A stretch of 64,000 bases of DNA, taken from NCBI GenBank assembly GCA_947247005.1, contig OX365953.1:27278784-27342783 (forward strand). Direction: 5' to 3'. The position numbers and the translations under genes are program-made. This document shows positions 40,570 to 52,860 of this stretch, piece by piece. Under the pieces are notes generated by a model. The model saw only the letters and a program-made list of their open reading frames with translations. It was not told the DNA's origin and ran no database searches. This stretch comes from Spisula solida (Eukaryota > Mollusca > Bivalvia > Venerida > Mactridae). Numbering within the stretch: the first letter of the stretch is position 1; the number at the start of each line of letters is the position of its first letter.

Positions 40570-40867
40570 AATTCATTATTTTATTTTATTTAAAGAGTAT
40601 ATAAACTAAAGTACCTTTTTTTTAATTAAACCATGAAAAAGTGTTGATTCATTCTATTTTTCATTTTCACTTATAGCGATCGTTTCCATATTCCGAGTTT
40701 ACTGACAACCTGTATTACGTTGATTAGCCGTCATAACATGCTACAATACTCATGCCAGATCTAAAAATATTTTGAAGCATGTAACAAATATGACTTGTCA
40801 CATACTGTTATAACACGGATATTGCAAGTTATGTTCATTTATAAATTAAAAATGTGTAAATATAAAT

Positions 40868-40965
40868 TAAAAAAAGAAAAATATATTTATTTGGTAAGAT
40901 TCGAACTTTCCCTGGTCAGACAAAAGTTATTTTACAATGTATCAAGCGCTATACCGTCACGACCA
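40868..40965 (-). promoter_or_regulatory. tRNA-like Pol III cassette, right side of Y
   Basis: On the minus strand: A-box-like TGGTCGTGACGG (40965-40954, one mismatch), B box AGTTCGAATCT (40907-40897) after 46 nt, and a T run at about 40875-40869, some 21 nt beyond the B box. The short plus-strand ORF at 40795-40983 overlaps this and is not a gene. Confidence 0.6.
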
Positions 40966-41410
40966 TTCAGACGCACGGGATAGTCGGCCTTAATTATATT
41001 ACTTATATTTTCCATTAAACCTATACCAACCTATATCGATTAATGGTTAAAACTTTAAAAGTGCAGTCACGGCTCAATACTCGAAATCGAACTATAGACA
41101 TAACACGTACATATAAATGTGCGTTTTTATTCCCAGATATAACAAAATCTATTGAGTAATCCCATGCTGTTGTACAAATTGTATATATTTTATCTTGTTT
41201 ATTTGCTCTTTTTGTTTATGTTATATAATGTTTTTATGGCTTTATTAAAAGCCCTTTAACAACACATCTTTGTCTGTTTTGATTATATTTGTTTATACAA
41301 GCTTCGCAAACTCTCTGTTTACACCGCAACCACTTGATGGCCATAATACTATTTAAGTGACTGGAATGTTATCTAAGTGACATTTTCTGGAGTAATTAAA
41401 TAACACAGTA

Positions 41411-41605
41411 TAACTCCAACGCGATAAATTGCAGTACAAAAACAAACACAAAATCCGCTATATTTATCGTTTCTGAATATTTAGGAGCATGAAAACTTCA
41501 CATGTTGTGCTAAATATGTGAATGCTTTCCTTGATTTTAATCCATAACAAAAATATAGGCAGTATTGTGTTTGTTTTTGTACTGCAATTTATCGCGCTAG
41601 AGTTA
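41411..41605. mobile_element. MITE, 195 bp with about 40-bp TIRs
   Basis: The left end TAACTCCAACGCGATAAATT and the right-end complement TAACTCTAGCGCGATAAATT continue to GCAGTACAAAAACAAACACA in both. It is flanked by TA (41409-41410 and 41606-41607). Unit B has the empty site CACGG-TA-ACGCC near 51792-51803. It is non-coding; a second copy is at 4472-4672. Confidence 0.92.
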
Positions 41606-42234
41606 TAACGCCCTTAGTCTCAATAATAACACCACGCTGGATGGTATATTTTAATTGAGTTAGTCCTATACATGAGGCCGAATGTAAAGCCGTTGTATCA
41701 TTACCGAATGCGTCAATAAAAAGAATGCTATAAGCTTTAAATATTCCGCGAAAACACCATGCGATATTGTTCACTTTGTACATTCAAACGGCCCAGGACA
41801 CCATGAAAGTCAAGTTTTAAACTATAGTTTATATTGAAATCGGGGACTTCGTTAACACTAACATACAGGCCCATGTACCATGCTCAAAGACGCTGTACAG
41901 GCTGTTCAATCAACCATGAATATCCAGGAAGGTCCGATCTTTGTTTAAACGGAGAGGGAATTCCGCAGACCAAGTACCACACAAATCAGACACTACAGCA
42001 GACACGATATCACATTAGTAATAAATGTCGGAAGGGCTTCAACTGCTACATTTGCGATATACGTTGTGTCGTGTAACTGTGGTGTTTTATGGTGTCTGTG
42101 CTCGGCTGGTTAAGTTGAGTGCTGCCTTCCATGTCCGATTTCGTTTTATCTTTATGGTATCGACGGACCACCACATTCATAAAAAGTTCCATCACACACT
42201 CTGATGAAAGTGCGACAGTAGTGGCATTTCTCCA

Positions 42235-42660
42235 GTGATGGCTGGAGTAACACACCGCGACCCAGCCAATAAAGCACCCATTATTAACAACCAGTTTATT
42301 GATATTTTCATTAAGCAAGACCTAAGTGGCCTAACCACATGTCGAAACCCATGTCATCACCCAGATAGGTACAGTTTTAGCATAGGCAAAGAGGATGTTC
42401 GAAAGATGACCAACAACTTGGGTTCCAAAAAAGAGATCTACTTATAGTCAGCTGATTCTTGCGCTTTAGGACATAACCACGACGACGATGAAGAGATCGA
42501 TCTCATTCTAGATATACAGGACGTCAACAGCGACCGAAATATGAGGCTGGTCCACAAACTGAACTATGCTGGTGTTAGAGGAAACTGTCGCGCTGGATAA
42601 GTTAGTAGTTTCCTAGCAAACGTAACACAACAAGTACTGGTCGTAGGAAATTGTCTTTCT
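42235..42660 (+). pseudogene. LINE RT relic in unit A
   Basis: The plus strand reads NKAPIINNQFIDIFIKQDLS then SFSIGKEDVRKMTNNL, and after a gap DVNSDRNMRLVHKLNYAGVR, then ISSFLANVTQQVLVVG. These correspond to the LNxQFxSVFT segment upstream of RT and to the HKLxYYGIRG...WISSFLxNRTQQV segment within RT, with the part between deleted. Unit B has the same deletion (55797-56200), so it predates the duplication. Confidence 0.8.
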
Positions 42661-43004
42661 ATTGACATATTTTCTGTATATGAAATAAAATAAAATTAAG
42701 CTTGAGCCTGATCCTGAAAACCAATTCTTTGTGAACACGGGGCCAGACCTTCAAGAGGGTTCTGGCCACAGCCTAAGCCTGCAGATTGTGGATTTAGTTT
42801 CAAACTACAACTGTAAATACAGATACGTCGCTCACACGACCTTGTAAATACAACCTGTACCACATTGACCAAGAGAAGGATATGTACTTGACCAGAACAA
42901 CAAGAAGAAAATCGTCATTTTTAAGAAAAATGACCACAATCATATATTCCACCAAGTATTCATATTTCCATTAATATCGATATTCTTTCCCAAAGGCACA
43001 TGGT

Positions 43005-43232
43005 TTTAAATTATCTGAGTGTACCCTATTATTTGAGTGAACCTAACACATAGAGAAGGTTATGCAGTGGTCATGTTAAGCCACAACGGATATGACTGGG
43101 ACTGGTGTCCGGGTTTGCTGTAACAACAGTTACTGTAGAAAGGGTACTGGTCAGCATTTGTAACGTCATATCTGTTGCGGTTAAACATGGCCGCAGTACA
43201 CCATTATGTCTCTATAGGGTACACTCAGATAG
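43005..43232. repeat. Imperfect inverted repeat, unit A only
   Basis: Read in complement, 43095-43005 gives GTCATATCCGTTGTGGCTTA followed by AACATGACC and, near its end, GGGTACACTCAGATAATTT. The forward copy at 43165-43232 gives GTCATATCTGTTGCGGTTAA, ACATGGCC and GGGTACACTCAGATAGTA. Unit B retains only the forward arm (56555-56618). Confidence 0.75.
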
Positions 43233-43234
43233 TA

Positions 43235-44135
43235 CGAGGGTCAATCAATATATTCGAAGACTTTCCTTTTAACGATTCTAGAACAATGAAATTACCAGGC
43301 AATATAGACCTATCAATTATCTAGCGATCTAATTAATTAATTATATTGTGACGTCACAATGTTGTTGATGACGTCACTTATTGTGACCAATGTGCAGCGC
43401 GCGCCATCGAGCGTGACGGACAATACATAATCTCAGAGCAACGGCATTTCATTGAGATTAACGGCTAAATTGGAAAATCCTTGCGATAGCTCGAAGATGA
43501 CTTGAACATTGGTATTGGGATTCTTTGCACTCCAAGTCAGTGATCTACATATGATTTCGTTGTTTATGTGATTGTAGGGACTCGGTCAAACTGACGCCAT
43601 GGTAAAATAAGAATAAACGGAAAAATTAGGACAGAGTTAGGGATACTCCTCCTTAATTTCTGAGAAATATGAGGCAAATTTCTTAACGATATGTTCCTTG
43701 CGAATTCTACGATCAGTATATATTACAAAACAATATATCTTTCATTCAATTTGAAAGGAGTTCTTTAGAAAATTCTTCTTCATCGGGATGATGCTACCGT
43801 GTAAAGCCAAACGGTTTTTATCAAAGTTTTAAGTCCAGTATCGCAACGAGCCAGCGTTTTCTATTTATGACTTATTTCTGTATTATAAGTTATTAAATCG
43901 TATACAATGGGTCGGATATGAGTCCAGAAAAGAGCTCGGTGCTACTCAAACGGTGACGCGTGGAATGACGTCACGTGACGGCCTGCGTCACGCACCCATT
44001 ACATGAATAAAACTTTGGTATAGGTGCATTCGGTCGGAGATATCCTACTCTTAATGATGCTAATTTGCTTTTGACACTTGCTGACAAAACAAAATTGCTA
44101 GATGAAAAGTCCACGAATAATTTGATCACCACTCG
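43235..44135. mobile_element. Mariner-type non-autonomous element, 901 bp
   Basis: The left end CGAGGGTCAATCAATATATT and the right-end complement CGAGTGGTGATCAAATTATT are flanked by TA (43233-43234, 44136-44137). Unit B shows the empty site GATAG-TA-CACACAG near 56614-56627. TACGAGGGTC ends are typical of mariner relatives and also occur at 23149 and 58812. It has no transposase. It contains three exact TGACGTCA (CRE-type) palindromes at 43349, 43369 and 43966. Confidence 0.88.
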
Positions 44136-46751
44136 TACATACAGATAATTTGAAATCATGTGCCTATGTTCTTTCCTACCAAAATGTCAAGACACGTCAA
44201 AGAATAATGAATATAAAACAAGATTAAATGGAAAGGTTAATACGCACTTCGTTTTGTACAGTAACGAACGAATTGCCTCCCTTTTCAATGAACAACCCGT
44301 AGAATGAAGCAAACAAGACAAAATTGGTGCATATGATCTATGCTTTTGCTAAATATTAAAATCTAGTCCTAAGTTTTTTTGCTAAGGATGTTGATTGAAC
44401 AAAATCGTGACGTTGTCAATACTTTGTTTGTATGTAGGCAAAGCTACAGGTCGTGTTAGACTGATTTTGAAGAAGCGAAAATGTTGAACATATCACATTA
44501 ACACATTTGGTCCCCGTCCCTATCTTATCCAGTTCCATATTGCATAATACATGTACATAATTATTTTCCTTTGACAGTTAAGACAAATCCCCTCAATCGT
44601 CATTGATTATAGTCCCACTGTGTAAATGTAAAAGTATCTATTATATAAATGTAAACTGCAAAGACTACTGCGACTGTGGTACTTGTGTTTATAATAACTG
44701 TTATGCAGTAAAGGGATGAATAATTCACTGGTAAGCACAAAGGCGCGTGTACAAGTTATTATTTCATACTGGTATTATGTGACTCAAGAGAATTCGAACG
44801 CTGCTATCGACAAAAATTAATGTGATCCTATCGTGTTAATAACCACAGATTATTTCCTGTTATTGAAGCATTCGATTATTATTGTAGAAACCATCAGTTA
44901 ATACCAATTATGTGGTCGCACAATTTTACATCACTTGATGGAATATTCTGTCACTAAAAGTGACATGTAGATATAATGTTTCCCAAACAGAAGAGTGTAA
45001 CAGTTAATGTTGAATATTTTATATCATACTTACGTATTTACACAACATATTGCATACAACTGACCATAAGTAAAATACACGTTCTCAGTTAAGTGCATTG
45101 GCAATTGAATTGGTTAGTTCTATAAAATTGTATTAATTTTTATTATATATAAGGCATGTAATATCTCTTTATACATGTACGTGTCCACGACGTAATGAGG
45201 TAGATTTATAATTAGTACAGCAATATAAGAAAACAAAGACGAAACTGTGCATTGTTTGTTTGAATGTTGGATAGCATAAAGTAAGAAGTCCATGGAGGGG
45301 CACGTGACCTGTTCTCGATGGTTTACGATTTCAAAAAAAGAGAAAAAAAGATGCATTTTGTAAGAATGTCGTTCCCCAGAGTAATTCCATTATTCCATGC
45401 GGATAACATCGGTCTTTGTAGCATTGCAATAGTTTATTTACCGAAGAAATCAGAACTGTCCGAAATGTCAGTGAGCGCTAGGCAATATTTAGACCATGGA
45501 TCTAAACAGCAGGTGACTGCAGCTGCATAAGCACAGCGCTTCCCAGTCAATTGTCATGGAATTATCGGAATTGGGTTATGATCTTTGATATTGTTGAACA
45601 CTGAAAACATGTCTTATGATAATACCTTTTAATGAACTGATACGAGGTTTTATTTATAAGCATATAAATATTATATGGAACAAGGGAGTCATAATATGCA
45701 ATTAAGTGTCTTGAAAATTGGTTTTTTATACATGAAATTATTTAACAATTTGTTGATAAATTTCGAAAGTCAAAATATCGTGCATATAGTTTTCCCAATT
45801 TGAAAGCTGCCGGCCTGTCGCGCTTATTTTTTCTCACAATTTTGAGATTTTCATGCTTAATTTTATACACATCAGCTGTTGAATTATGCAGATAGAAGGT
45901 CGAGGATCCTGTCAATTCTCTGTCAAATGAAGTCGGTACATCATTTGCTCGCAGGAACTATTTGACTTGTACGCAAATGAATAGTCATTGTTTTGGTTGA
46001 GTCAGTGTAATGTCAAGCAGTCTGGTATTCTTCTAACGTTGTTGCACATTATACAGACAAGCGTAGCAATATAATCATTGTTGGTTACAAAACTAATGTA
46101 GTATTGGAAAGATTCGCACAGAAGAGATTGTACGATTGGGATATACGAGAATTCATTCACATAAGTGGAAGGATAATGTTTTTTTATTGCGATTCAATCT
46201 ATGTTTCAGAGTGAAATTCTCTGTTGAATAGTCATTTGGCATCGGTTGTGTTACTAGTGTATGTTTTTTTTATAGTTAAACGAAATGTATATCTATTAGT
46301 GAATAAACTGTTACAATATTGTACCCGAATAATATGACTATAAACATTACTTTAAAAATGAATACAGACTCATGTATTAGTGATTAATCAAGTTCCTATG
46401 TTTGCTAGTTATGTACAAGACTAAGAGTATCATTCTGATGTAAGAACAATACGCTGGAGAACGAGAATAACATTAATGCTGATCATTTGATGCATTACTC
46501 GGCCATTGTTCGTGAAATAATGTCAACCACTCTAACTACACGTGGATTGAAAGTTGAAAAGAAGGGTGCTTAAAAGGATTAGGAAACATTAACGACACTA
46601 AATATGGACCTAATTAGCGCAACAGTCGTTGACGACCAAAAACTCGTAGTGTTACTTAAGAAAATATTACAACATGATAGACCTGATTGTGTGTAACAGT
46701 TGTTGGTGTCGTCCAACTTGAAGTCTTACTGGGAAAGAATATCACACCGTG

Positions 46752-47762
46752 ATGATGGGCTTGTCAAACACAACATTTTCACATAGTGACAACAATACAA
46801 TTGATTACTCATGTTTATTTACGTCCACCTTTAGAAATGTACAGTTAACCTCGTCAGTTATATTGTTTGTAATGACTATATTTGGTAATTCGTTGGTCTT
46901 AGCAAGCTTGATTAAATTCCGAAAGAAATTCAGAGGAAGCTTATTCATTTTCATAGGTGATTTGGCAGCAGCTGACCTTATAATTGGACTATCGATGCTT
47001 CTTTTTATTGCGGAAGAAATAGCGCCGGTTTTATTCGACATCTGGTACTTTTGTATTGCAAAGTGCATAATTTATATTTTGCCTTTTATTGCATCTATGA
47101 TATTCATGTTGTGTATATCAATAGACCGATACATGGCGGTAATGTTCCCGTTCAAGCACCGACTAAAATCAAACAAGAAGAAAATGTTCGTAGTTTATTG
47201 TATATCAGTTTGGACACTTTCAGTCGGGGTGAGCATCGGCCTAATATTTTTACCTAGAAGTGACTTTGAAGGAGATGCCGTGTGTAGAATCGGATCAATC
47301 GTCCCTGTGACTCATACCTTGGTTGCCTTAATCTGTTGTTTCGTATTAATTGTGATCAATATTGTTCTTTACGGAGTCGTTGTGCGAAAAATTCGAACTA
47401 AAAAACTACCCGGTAGCAATGGCTCCAACAGAAATGTCACCAAAACAAGACTAATGATAATTGTTTTTACATTATTCTTCATATGTTATACCCCGTTTCT
47501 CATTTGCACTTTTCTTATTCATACTACACCATCTATTAGACAGGATATGACCTGTATTAAGGAATACGTGATAATGATAGCAAGAGTAAATGCAACTCTG
47601 AATTGGATAGTGTACGGGTTAGATAACAAGAAATTTAGAACTGCTTTTAAGTTGCTTTTATCTTGCAACGATTGCGTTTGTAGGAATGCTAGCACAGACA
47701 TCCCTTCTATAACCAATGGATTCGATGGTTGTTCACGCGAAAATGTTGATGGACATCTTTGA
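46752..47762 (+). CDS. Class A GPCR, paralogue A (336 aa, intronless)
   Basis: This is a rhodopsin-like seven-helix receptor. Key positions: N46 (1.50) in IFGNSL, D75 (2.50) in LAAAD, C101 (3.25) and C178 for the loop-2 disulfide, D125-R126-Y127, W154 (4.50), CYTP (245-248) for CWxP, and NWIVY (284-288) where NPxxY is usual. Position 3.32 is Tyr, so it is not an aminergic receptor. Sequons are at N6 and N14. A Cys cluster (305, 308, 310) could be palmitoylated. Residue 70 (2.45), normally Asn, is Asp here; paralogue B has Asn. The in-frame GTG at 46749 is not used; ATG at 46752 is the start. The short loops and AAADLIIG/DRYMAV style recall the melanocortin/EDG/cannabinoid/adenosine group, but this is a weak guess. 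About 32 of 336 residues differ from paralogue B. Confidence 0.93.
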   Translation: MMGLSNTTFSHSDNNTIDYSCLFTSTFRNVQLTSSVILFVMTIFGNSLVLASLIKFRKKFRGSLFIFIGDLAAADLIIGLSMLLFIAEEIAPVLFDIWYFCIAKCIIYILPFIASMIFMLCISIDRYMAVMFPFKHRLKSNKKKMFVVYCISVWTLSVGVSIGLIFLPRSDFEGDAVCRIGSIVPVTHTLVALICCFVLIVINIVLYGVVVRKIRTKKLPGSNGSNRNVTKTRLMIIVFTLFFICYTPFLICTFLIHTTPSIRQDMTCIKEYVIMIARVNATLNWIVYGLDNKKFRTAFKLLLSCNDCVCRNASTDIPSITNGFDGCSRENVDGHL

Positions 47763-49030
47763 ATTTATTATAAACCTATAGATGTATTGTGATAAATTCT
47801 CCTACAGACCAAATCGGCATGAACGGCATTACACAAGCAGCTCGATGTATAATTAAAGCTCAAAGGACCAACCCACTTCATAGTGATATTCCGTATTCTT
47901 CTAAAATGGAAGTTCCAAATTATATTAAACTGTGACATTATTTATCCTCATCATCCATGTTTTCTTTTCATTGACAACTTAAAATAGAACAAAGTAATAC
48001 AAGTGTATGCGCAAAATGCCTTTATGGAAATGGTGCAACACTATTTTATCAAATGTAATGTTGCAACGTTTCCAGTAAGGTATTTTTGCCACTTTCGTTG
48101 AAATATACCACCTAAAGTCTACATCATTTTCTTTAAAAGAAATTATACGTCAAAGATACATTTAACTGTGTTCCATGTTTGTGTATCTGTACTATAAAAA
48201 CTAAATGTTCTAATTTTGAACGAACTAGATGCGATTGCAGATCACGTGTGCGGAACATGCACATGGAGCAATTACCGGCTTGTAGAGGACAAAAAAGGCA
48301 CAACATCAGGTTAACATGCTCCTGAAAATTTTAATCGATATTTATAGGAATGGTTTTGTTTTTGTTATTGTAATGCATTTTATCGCACGTATTACATTTA
48401 AACAGTTTGATTATTACGTTGTTATCTCGTTTTGTTTGCACACGAGGTGACTATTGCCATTAACTAAACACACCTTGGCAAACATTATATTATATCTTTT
48501 ATTTGATAGTTCCATTAGTGAAATGGGTCTGCTAATGGATTTATATGGTTTCAAGATATAGCTCTTATAGATTTGTAAAGCTGAGATACCAGATGTCCAT
48601 AGATCGCTCACCTGAGTAATATACACAATTTGAATTGATATAAATAAATTAAAGTATAGTCTAGTTAGGATAAAAATCCAGTGACGCAGCGGTCGAGTCA
48701 ACTATAATGGTGTAAAACCAATTATAAAGGCTTGTACTGTACTAACAACTATACTTTCAATGCTAAACTTTGCTCTACCTGTTTAGACAATGGTTGTGAG
48801 TTTTTGCGTACACATTAACTGCAACGTCACTGTCACAATATCCAAACTTGACTGTAGTTTCTATGTTTTATGATAATTATAAGAAAACATATTAATGTTG
48901 TAGCCCTTATAGAAACTATAAAACTACTAAGAAAGCAGATTAAGTACCATCTCCTATGTGATTATTATCAGTATAAACATATACCCCAACCTTTCCTAAT
49001 ATTCTTATATAAAGGTAAATGTAAGTACAT

Positions 49031-49376
49031 TTTTTTATTTATTTTGCTTTTATTTATCCTCGCCACCGGATAATCCATATGGGCGAGGCCCCTAGAAGAG
49101 GCTAGTCACTTTAGTGTTTGGGGGATAGTGCATGATACAGAAGATGCTCCAGTTCCAGAGGCATACCTGGTTCTTTTACGTGCCGATGTAAAGCATCATA
49201 CACGGGACCTCGCTTAATGTCTCGTCCGAAAGACTGTTAGTAAGTTTAGTTATGTTAGGTGGGAAACGCTGAAAAGCATTTCACTTTTTGACCGTCTGGA
49301 GTAGGGATCGAACCCGCATCCTTCAGATCAGCAGTCAGTAGCCCTTACCACTAGACCACTAGTCCACCAGTGTATA
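49031..49376 (-). repeat. Full-length tRNA-derived SINE, minus orientation
   Basis: It is flanked by a 10-bp target duplication GTAAGTACAT (49021-49030 and 49377-49386). On the minus strand the head has A box TGGTCTAGTGGT (49358-49347) and B box GGTTCGATCCC (49314-49304). The central domain carries the complement of TGGTTCTTTTACGTGCCGAT and CACGGGACC, and the tail is A-rich. Unit B lacks it. A truncated copy is at 26780-26940. Confidence 0.93.
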
Positions 49377-49560
49377 GTAAGTACATCAGTGTATAGTTGT
49401 TTTAATGAGATGAAAATACTGTTCGGCGTCGTGGTTTCAGAGAATAAGATGTTTTTTTAAAGATTTCAGTTTAAATTATGTTTAACCTCATGTTACATTA
49501 TTACGTAAACAATTAACATAACCTCTGAAACAACTTAGAGAACAGAACAGAACTTTATTT

Positions 49561-50336
49561 ACTCAAGTTGGCTAGGTTACAACATATGGGTATAAGGAGT
49601 ATAAAGAGACCACCCAATGGCCATTCCTATGAAGCTTAATTCAATTCAGGACAAACTATTTAAAGAAATCGTTGACGACAACGATGGACACTGGGCTACC
49701 ACATGTCTTCATAGTTCACCATTTAACATTTCGCACTCAGGTAAGCTAAAAATAGAGGATTTCGCTACGATTTAACAGCCAATCAGCCCATTAAGTATGA
49801 TATATTAATCACATAACGACGACCACCACGCTTGAAACTCGTAATGCAGTGATTGTTATTTTGTTGACAATCATTTAAAAGCAGGTTTGACAGAGTTATA
49901 CAGTTTACAGTACTGTAACGATCGCTTACACTTTTATTGATCGAAATCGACGCATGAAAGTAGAGCTTTTCGTTCTGTTGTTTCTGTTAAGTCTTGCCTT
50001 TCTTTCCGATTTGTTTATTATCGTTGGTATAAACTCCAATCGCTGAATGTTAAATAATTAACACAACACTGGTGCAATTGGACTGATAGATTTCTTTAAT
50101 AAGTGTTTGCTCGAACAGCGCCACCCTGTAATAGTCGGATGTTTGATGCAGATGAAGATGTATTTTTGTCTTAGAAAAATTAATCACTAGGACAGGTGCC
50201 AGTCTAACTAGTGGCTACAAACTGACTGAATCACTGCGTGAGAGAGAGGTCATTTAAACGTGACCTGCTACAGAGTGTAGTCAGATCTTAACAGCATAGC
50301 TAAATGTTAGGGTCTGATTTTAATGAGATTGGCATT
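49561..50336. other. Spacer between duplication units
   Basis: About 0.8 kb that I cannot align to unit B. The start (CAGAACTTTATTTACTC, CATATGGGTATA) resembles the 3' ends of mollusc LINEs in reverse. Comparable wording follows unit B near 63100-63140 (CAATGTTTATTT, CATATGGGCATA). No gene is seen. Confidence 0.4.
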
Positions 50337-52060
50337 TACACTAAGATGAGCGATAGATAAGGGCATTACGGTAATCTTATTGTCAAATGATAAGACAAAT
50401 AAATGTTGTTTCAAACGAAATTCATATAAATAAAACATATCAACTGAGTGTTGATTTATTTGGTACGAGTTTGAATAAACTGATATTCATGAAGCATCAT
50501 CCATTTATTTATTCCATGAGTTGTATAAATTAATCGGCAGCTTCTCCATTTTGAAATGTCATGTGCCTTTCTTATCATCACGTGATATTGTAATGGAAAT
50601 CACTCCTCTTGTAGAGTTAGTGACAGGTCTTTCTTTGTCTATGACTGGACTGGTTGTGCGCTGGCCCGTTTCGGGAGTATGTTACATACATGCATGTACT
50701 AATATCAGTCGGAGTCATCGTTTGAGACTTCAGTTATTCGGTAAGACACAGCAAATTATCGGCAAATTGTCGGTGCACTATAAGTTAGTAGTATGTTAAG
50801 ATACAAGCAAGCGTTAACTTTCAGATGAGTACCGTATATGGTGCTCGGAAGTCAACATTCAATGGGTTCAGCTTTTCAATAGTTTTATTATTTAACTTTT
50901 TTGAGGACTTCAGACAGCTAAAACTAGGTATTGCAGTCGTTTTACTGATGTAACTATGTCATTCAGCTTGGACATTCAGCTTTTTGATTCCTGGAACTAA
51001 ACTAGTCCCAGTAGTTCAGCTTTACGACATCTGGGACTTAGTTGGATCATTTTCTCGTTCTGTTGTGTGTTAGGTGTTGTGCCTTGTATGTTTTTTGTGT
51101 GTTTTCTGTGCTCGACTGGTTAAGTTGAGTGCTGCCTTCCCTGTCAGACTTGATTTTATATTTTTACCAGAGTATCGAGTACCCTACATTTGACATACAA
51201 TATGTTCATGAATATAGGAAGGATTAAGTTATTCACAGGACTTTCACGATGCCAGTTAATCAAATACATGGAATAACATTGTCTAAAATGTGAAAATAAT
51301 TGCATTATCAGGCATATATTTCGCAACTTGTCTGCAAACATGCTTGCCTCATGATCATTATTAGTAACTAATTAGCTAAAATGGCAATGTTATTACAGCA
51401 TTATGTATCAACAGAAATACCACACTGTTCACACGGTATATAGCATAATCCTAGAAACCATTAATATGAAAGCGTACTAGACATAATTTTTTACGTACAT
51501 ATAAATGTGCGTTTTTATTCCCAGATATAACAAAATCTATTGAGTAATCCATGCTGTTGTTCATATTGTATATATTTTATCATGTTTATTTGCTCTTTTT
51601 GTTTATGTTATATAATGTTTTTATGGCTTTATTAAAAGCCCTTTAACAACACATCTTTGTCTGTTTTGATTATATTTTGTTTATACAAGCTTCGCAAACT
51701 CTCTGTTTACACCGCAACCACTTGATGGCCATAATAACATTTAAGTGATTTAAATGTTATCTAAGTGACATTTTCTGGAGTAATTAAATAACACGGTAAC
51801 GCCTTTAGTCTCAATAATAACACCACGCTGGGTGGTATATTCTAATTGAGTTAGTCCTATACATGAGGCCAAATGTAAAGCCGCTGTATCATTACCGAAT
51901 GCGTCAATAAGAAGAATGCTATAAGCTTTAAATATTCCGCGAAAACACCATGCGATATTGTTCACTTTGTACATTCAAACGGCCCAGGACACCATGAAAG
52001 TCAAGTTTTAAACTAAAGTTTATATTGAAATCGGGGACTTCGTTAACACTACCATACAGG

Positions 52061-52858
52061 TGTAATGCGGCATTTTCAGGCCATTTTTGTGTGTAAGTTT
52101 TTGAGGACATTTTGTAAATATATTTAGTGTTTTGTATTCTTTAAATTGATATTTTGTACAAATTAGAAAGAGAACGAAAATAGGAAATGAACAGTAATGT
52201 ATGAAACAAAGAAGGATAGAAACAGATAAAGTATCACGCTGACAACATCTGATAATTCTACTTGAAATATTTTTATCACCTTTTACAGACTTTACAATTA
52301 TGCAAATTTCACTTCTGCAGGCTTAACGATTAGATTATCAGGGTACTAAGTTGTATCTGGCAATTTTATTAGATACTTATATGTAATATAGATATGACTG
52401 ATGACACGATTATTGTATATTCCGAATTAACTAATCGATTAAGTACAGATCTTACGTCACATAGGAACGCGGTCTGTTTAGGTAAAGCAGATGTCCGAAA
52501 GTTTACGCCCACATTTATGATTGGTTGATGATAACTTGCATAAACTGTATGAAATTATTTGATTGGCTAAAACAGAAGACACACACACTGTAGTCGACGT
52601 TCTGTAGAGATTTTGGAGGTATTCGAACTTGGTTTTCCAAGCTGAACGTATCAATGGTTTTCCATTAGAATTCAATTACGCAGTTAATATTACATTTGTT
52701 TGGATTTTACCAACATTGACTATATCTTGTTATTATATTATTGTTGATTGTGGACTTGTGAGAATTCTCACGCGCAAAATACAAAGTTTGGAAATCCGAA
52801 CAGTCGTTAGTTCTACTTTATTCCAACAACAGTAAATGCCGGAAAACCGTGCATAACA
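52061..52858 (+). repeat. Left LTR
   Basis: 798 bp, TG...CA ends. The 65-68-codon ORFs on either strand are shadows shared by both LTRs. Confidence 0.95.
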
Positions 52859-52860
52859 TA

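Larger units (their letters stand above)
40359..41094. mobile_element. TIR element Y with two inward tRNA-like cassettes
   Basis: TIRs of about 28 bp (left TAGTTCAATTTTGAATTCTG; right complement TAGTTCGATTTCGAGTATTG, both continuing with AGCC(A/G)TGAC) are flanked by TA at 40357-40358 and 41095-41096. Unit B keeps the unoccupied site: GCGTAC-TA-GACATAA near 51473-51486. The element carries a plus-strand Pol III-like cassette at its left (40496-40569) and a minus-strand one at its right (40965-40868). There is no transposase. TIR sequence is unrelated to element X but the layout is the same. Confidence 0.9.
39260..49560. repeat. Segmental duplication unit A
   Basis: This unit aligns by eye with unit B (about 50337-63080) in the same orientation. 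Landmarks shared in order are TGTTTCAAAC near 39310/50410, the CTCGGCTGGTTAAG repeat, a LINE relic, TTGGTCATATGT-type flanks and the GPCR with about 2 kb on each side, ending near ACATAACC. Private to A are the insertions at 40359-41094, 41411-41605, 43235-44135 and 49031-49376, plus an inverted-repeat segment at about 42930-43100 and about 720 bp near 45270-45985 absent from B. Confidence 0.9.

Noticed and set aside
41834..42318. Paired ORFs of 80 and 90 codons conserved in unit B (55428-55816)
   Set aside because: Conservation is explained by the segmental duplication; the sequence includes the dispersed CTCGGCTGGTTAAG repeat and a LINE relic, with no domain.
46749..46751. GTG as start of GPCR paralogue A, and GTG at 31501 for GPCR 1
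   Set aside because: Animal genes start at ATG; in-frame ATGs follow at 46752 and 31546 with good receptor N-termini.
52478..52835. LTR-internal ORFs of 65-68 codons
   Set aside because: Present in both LTRs, one plus-strand version is broken by the single LTR difference, and they have no motif.
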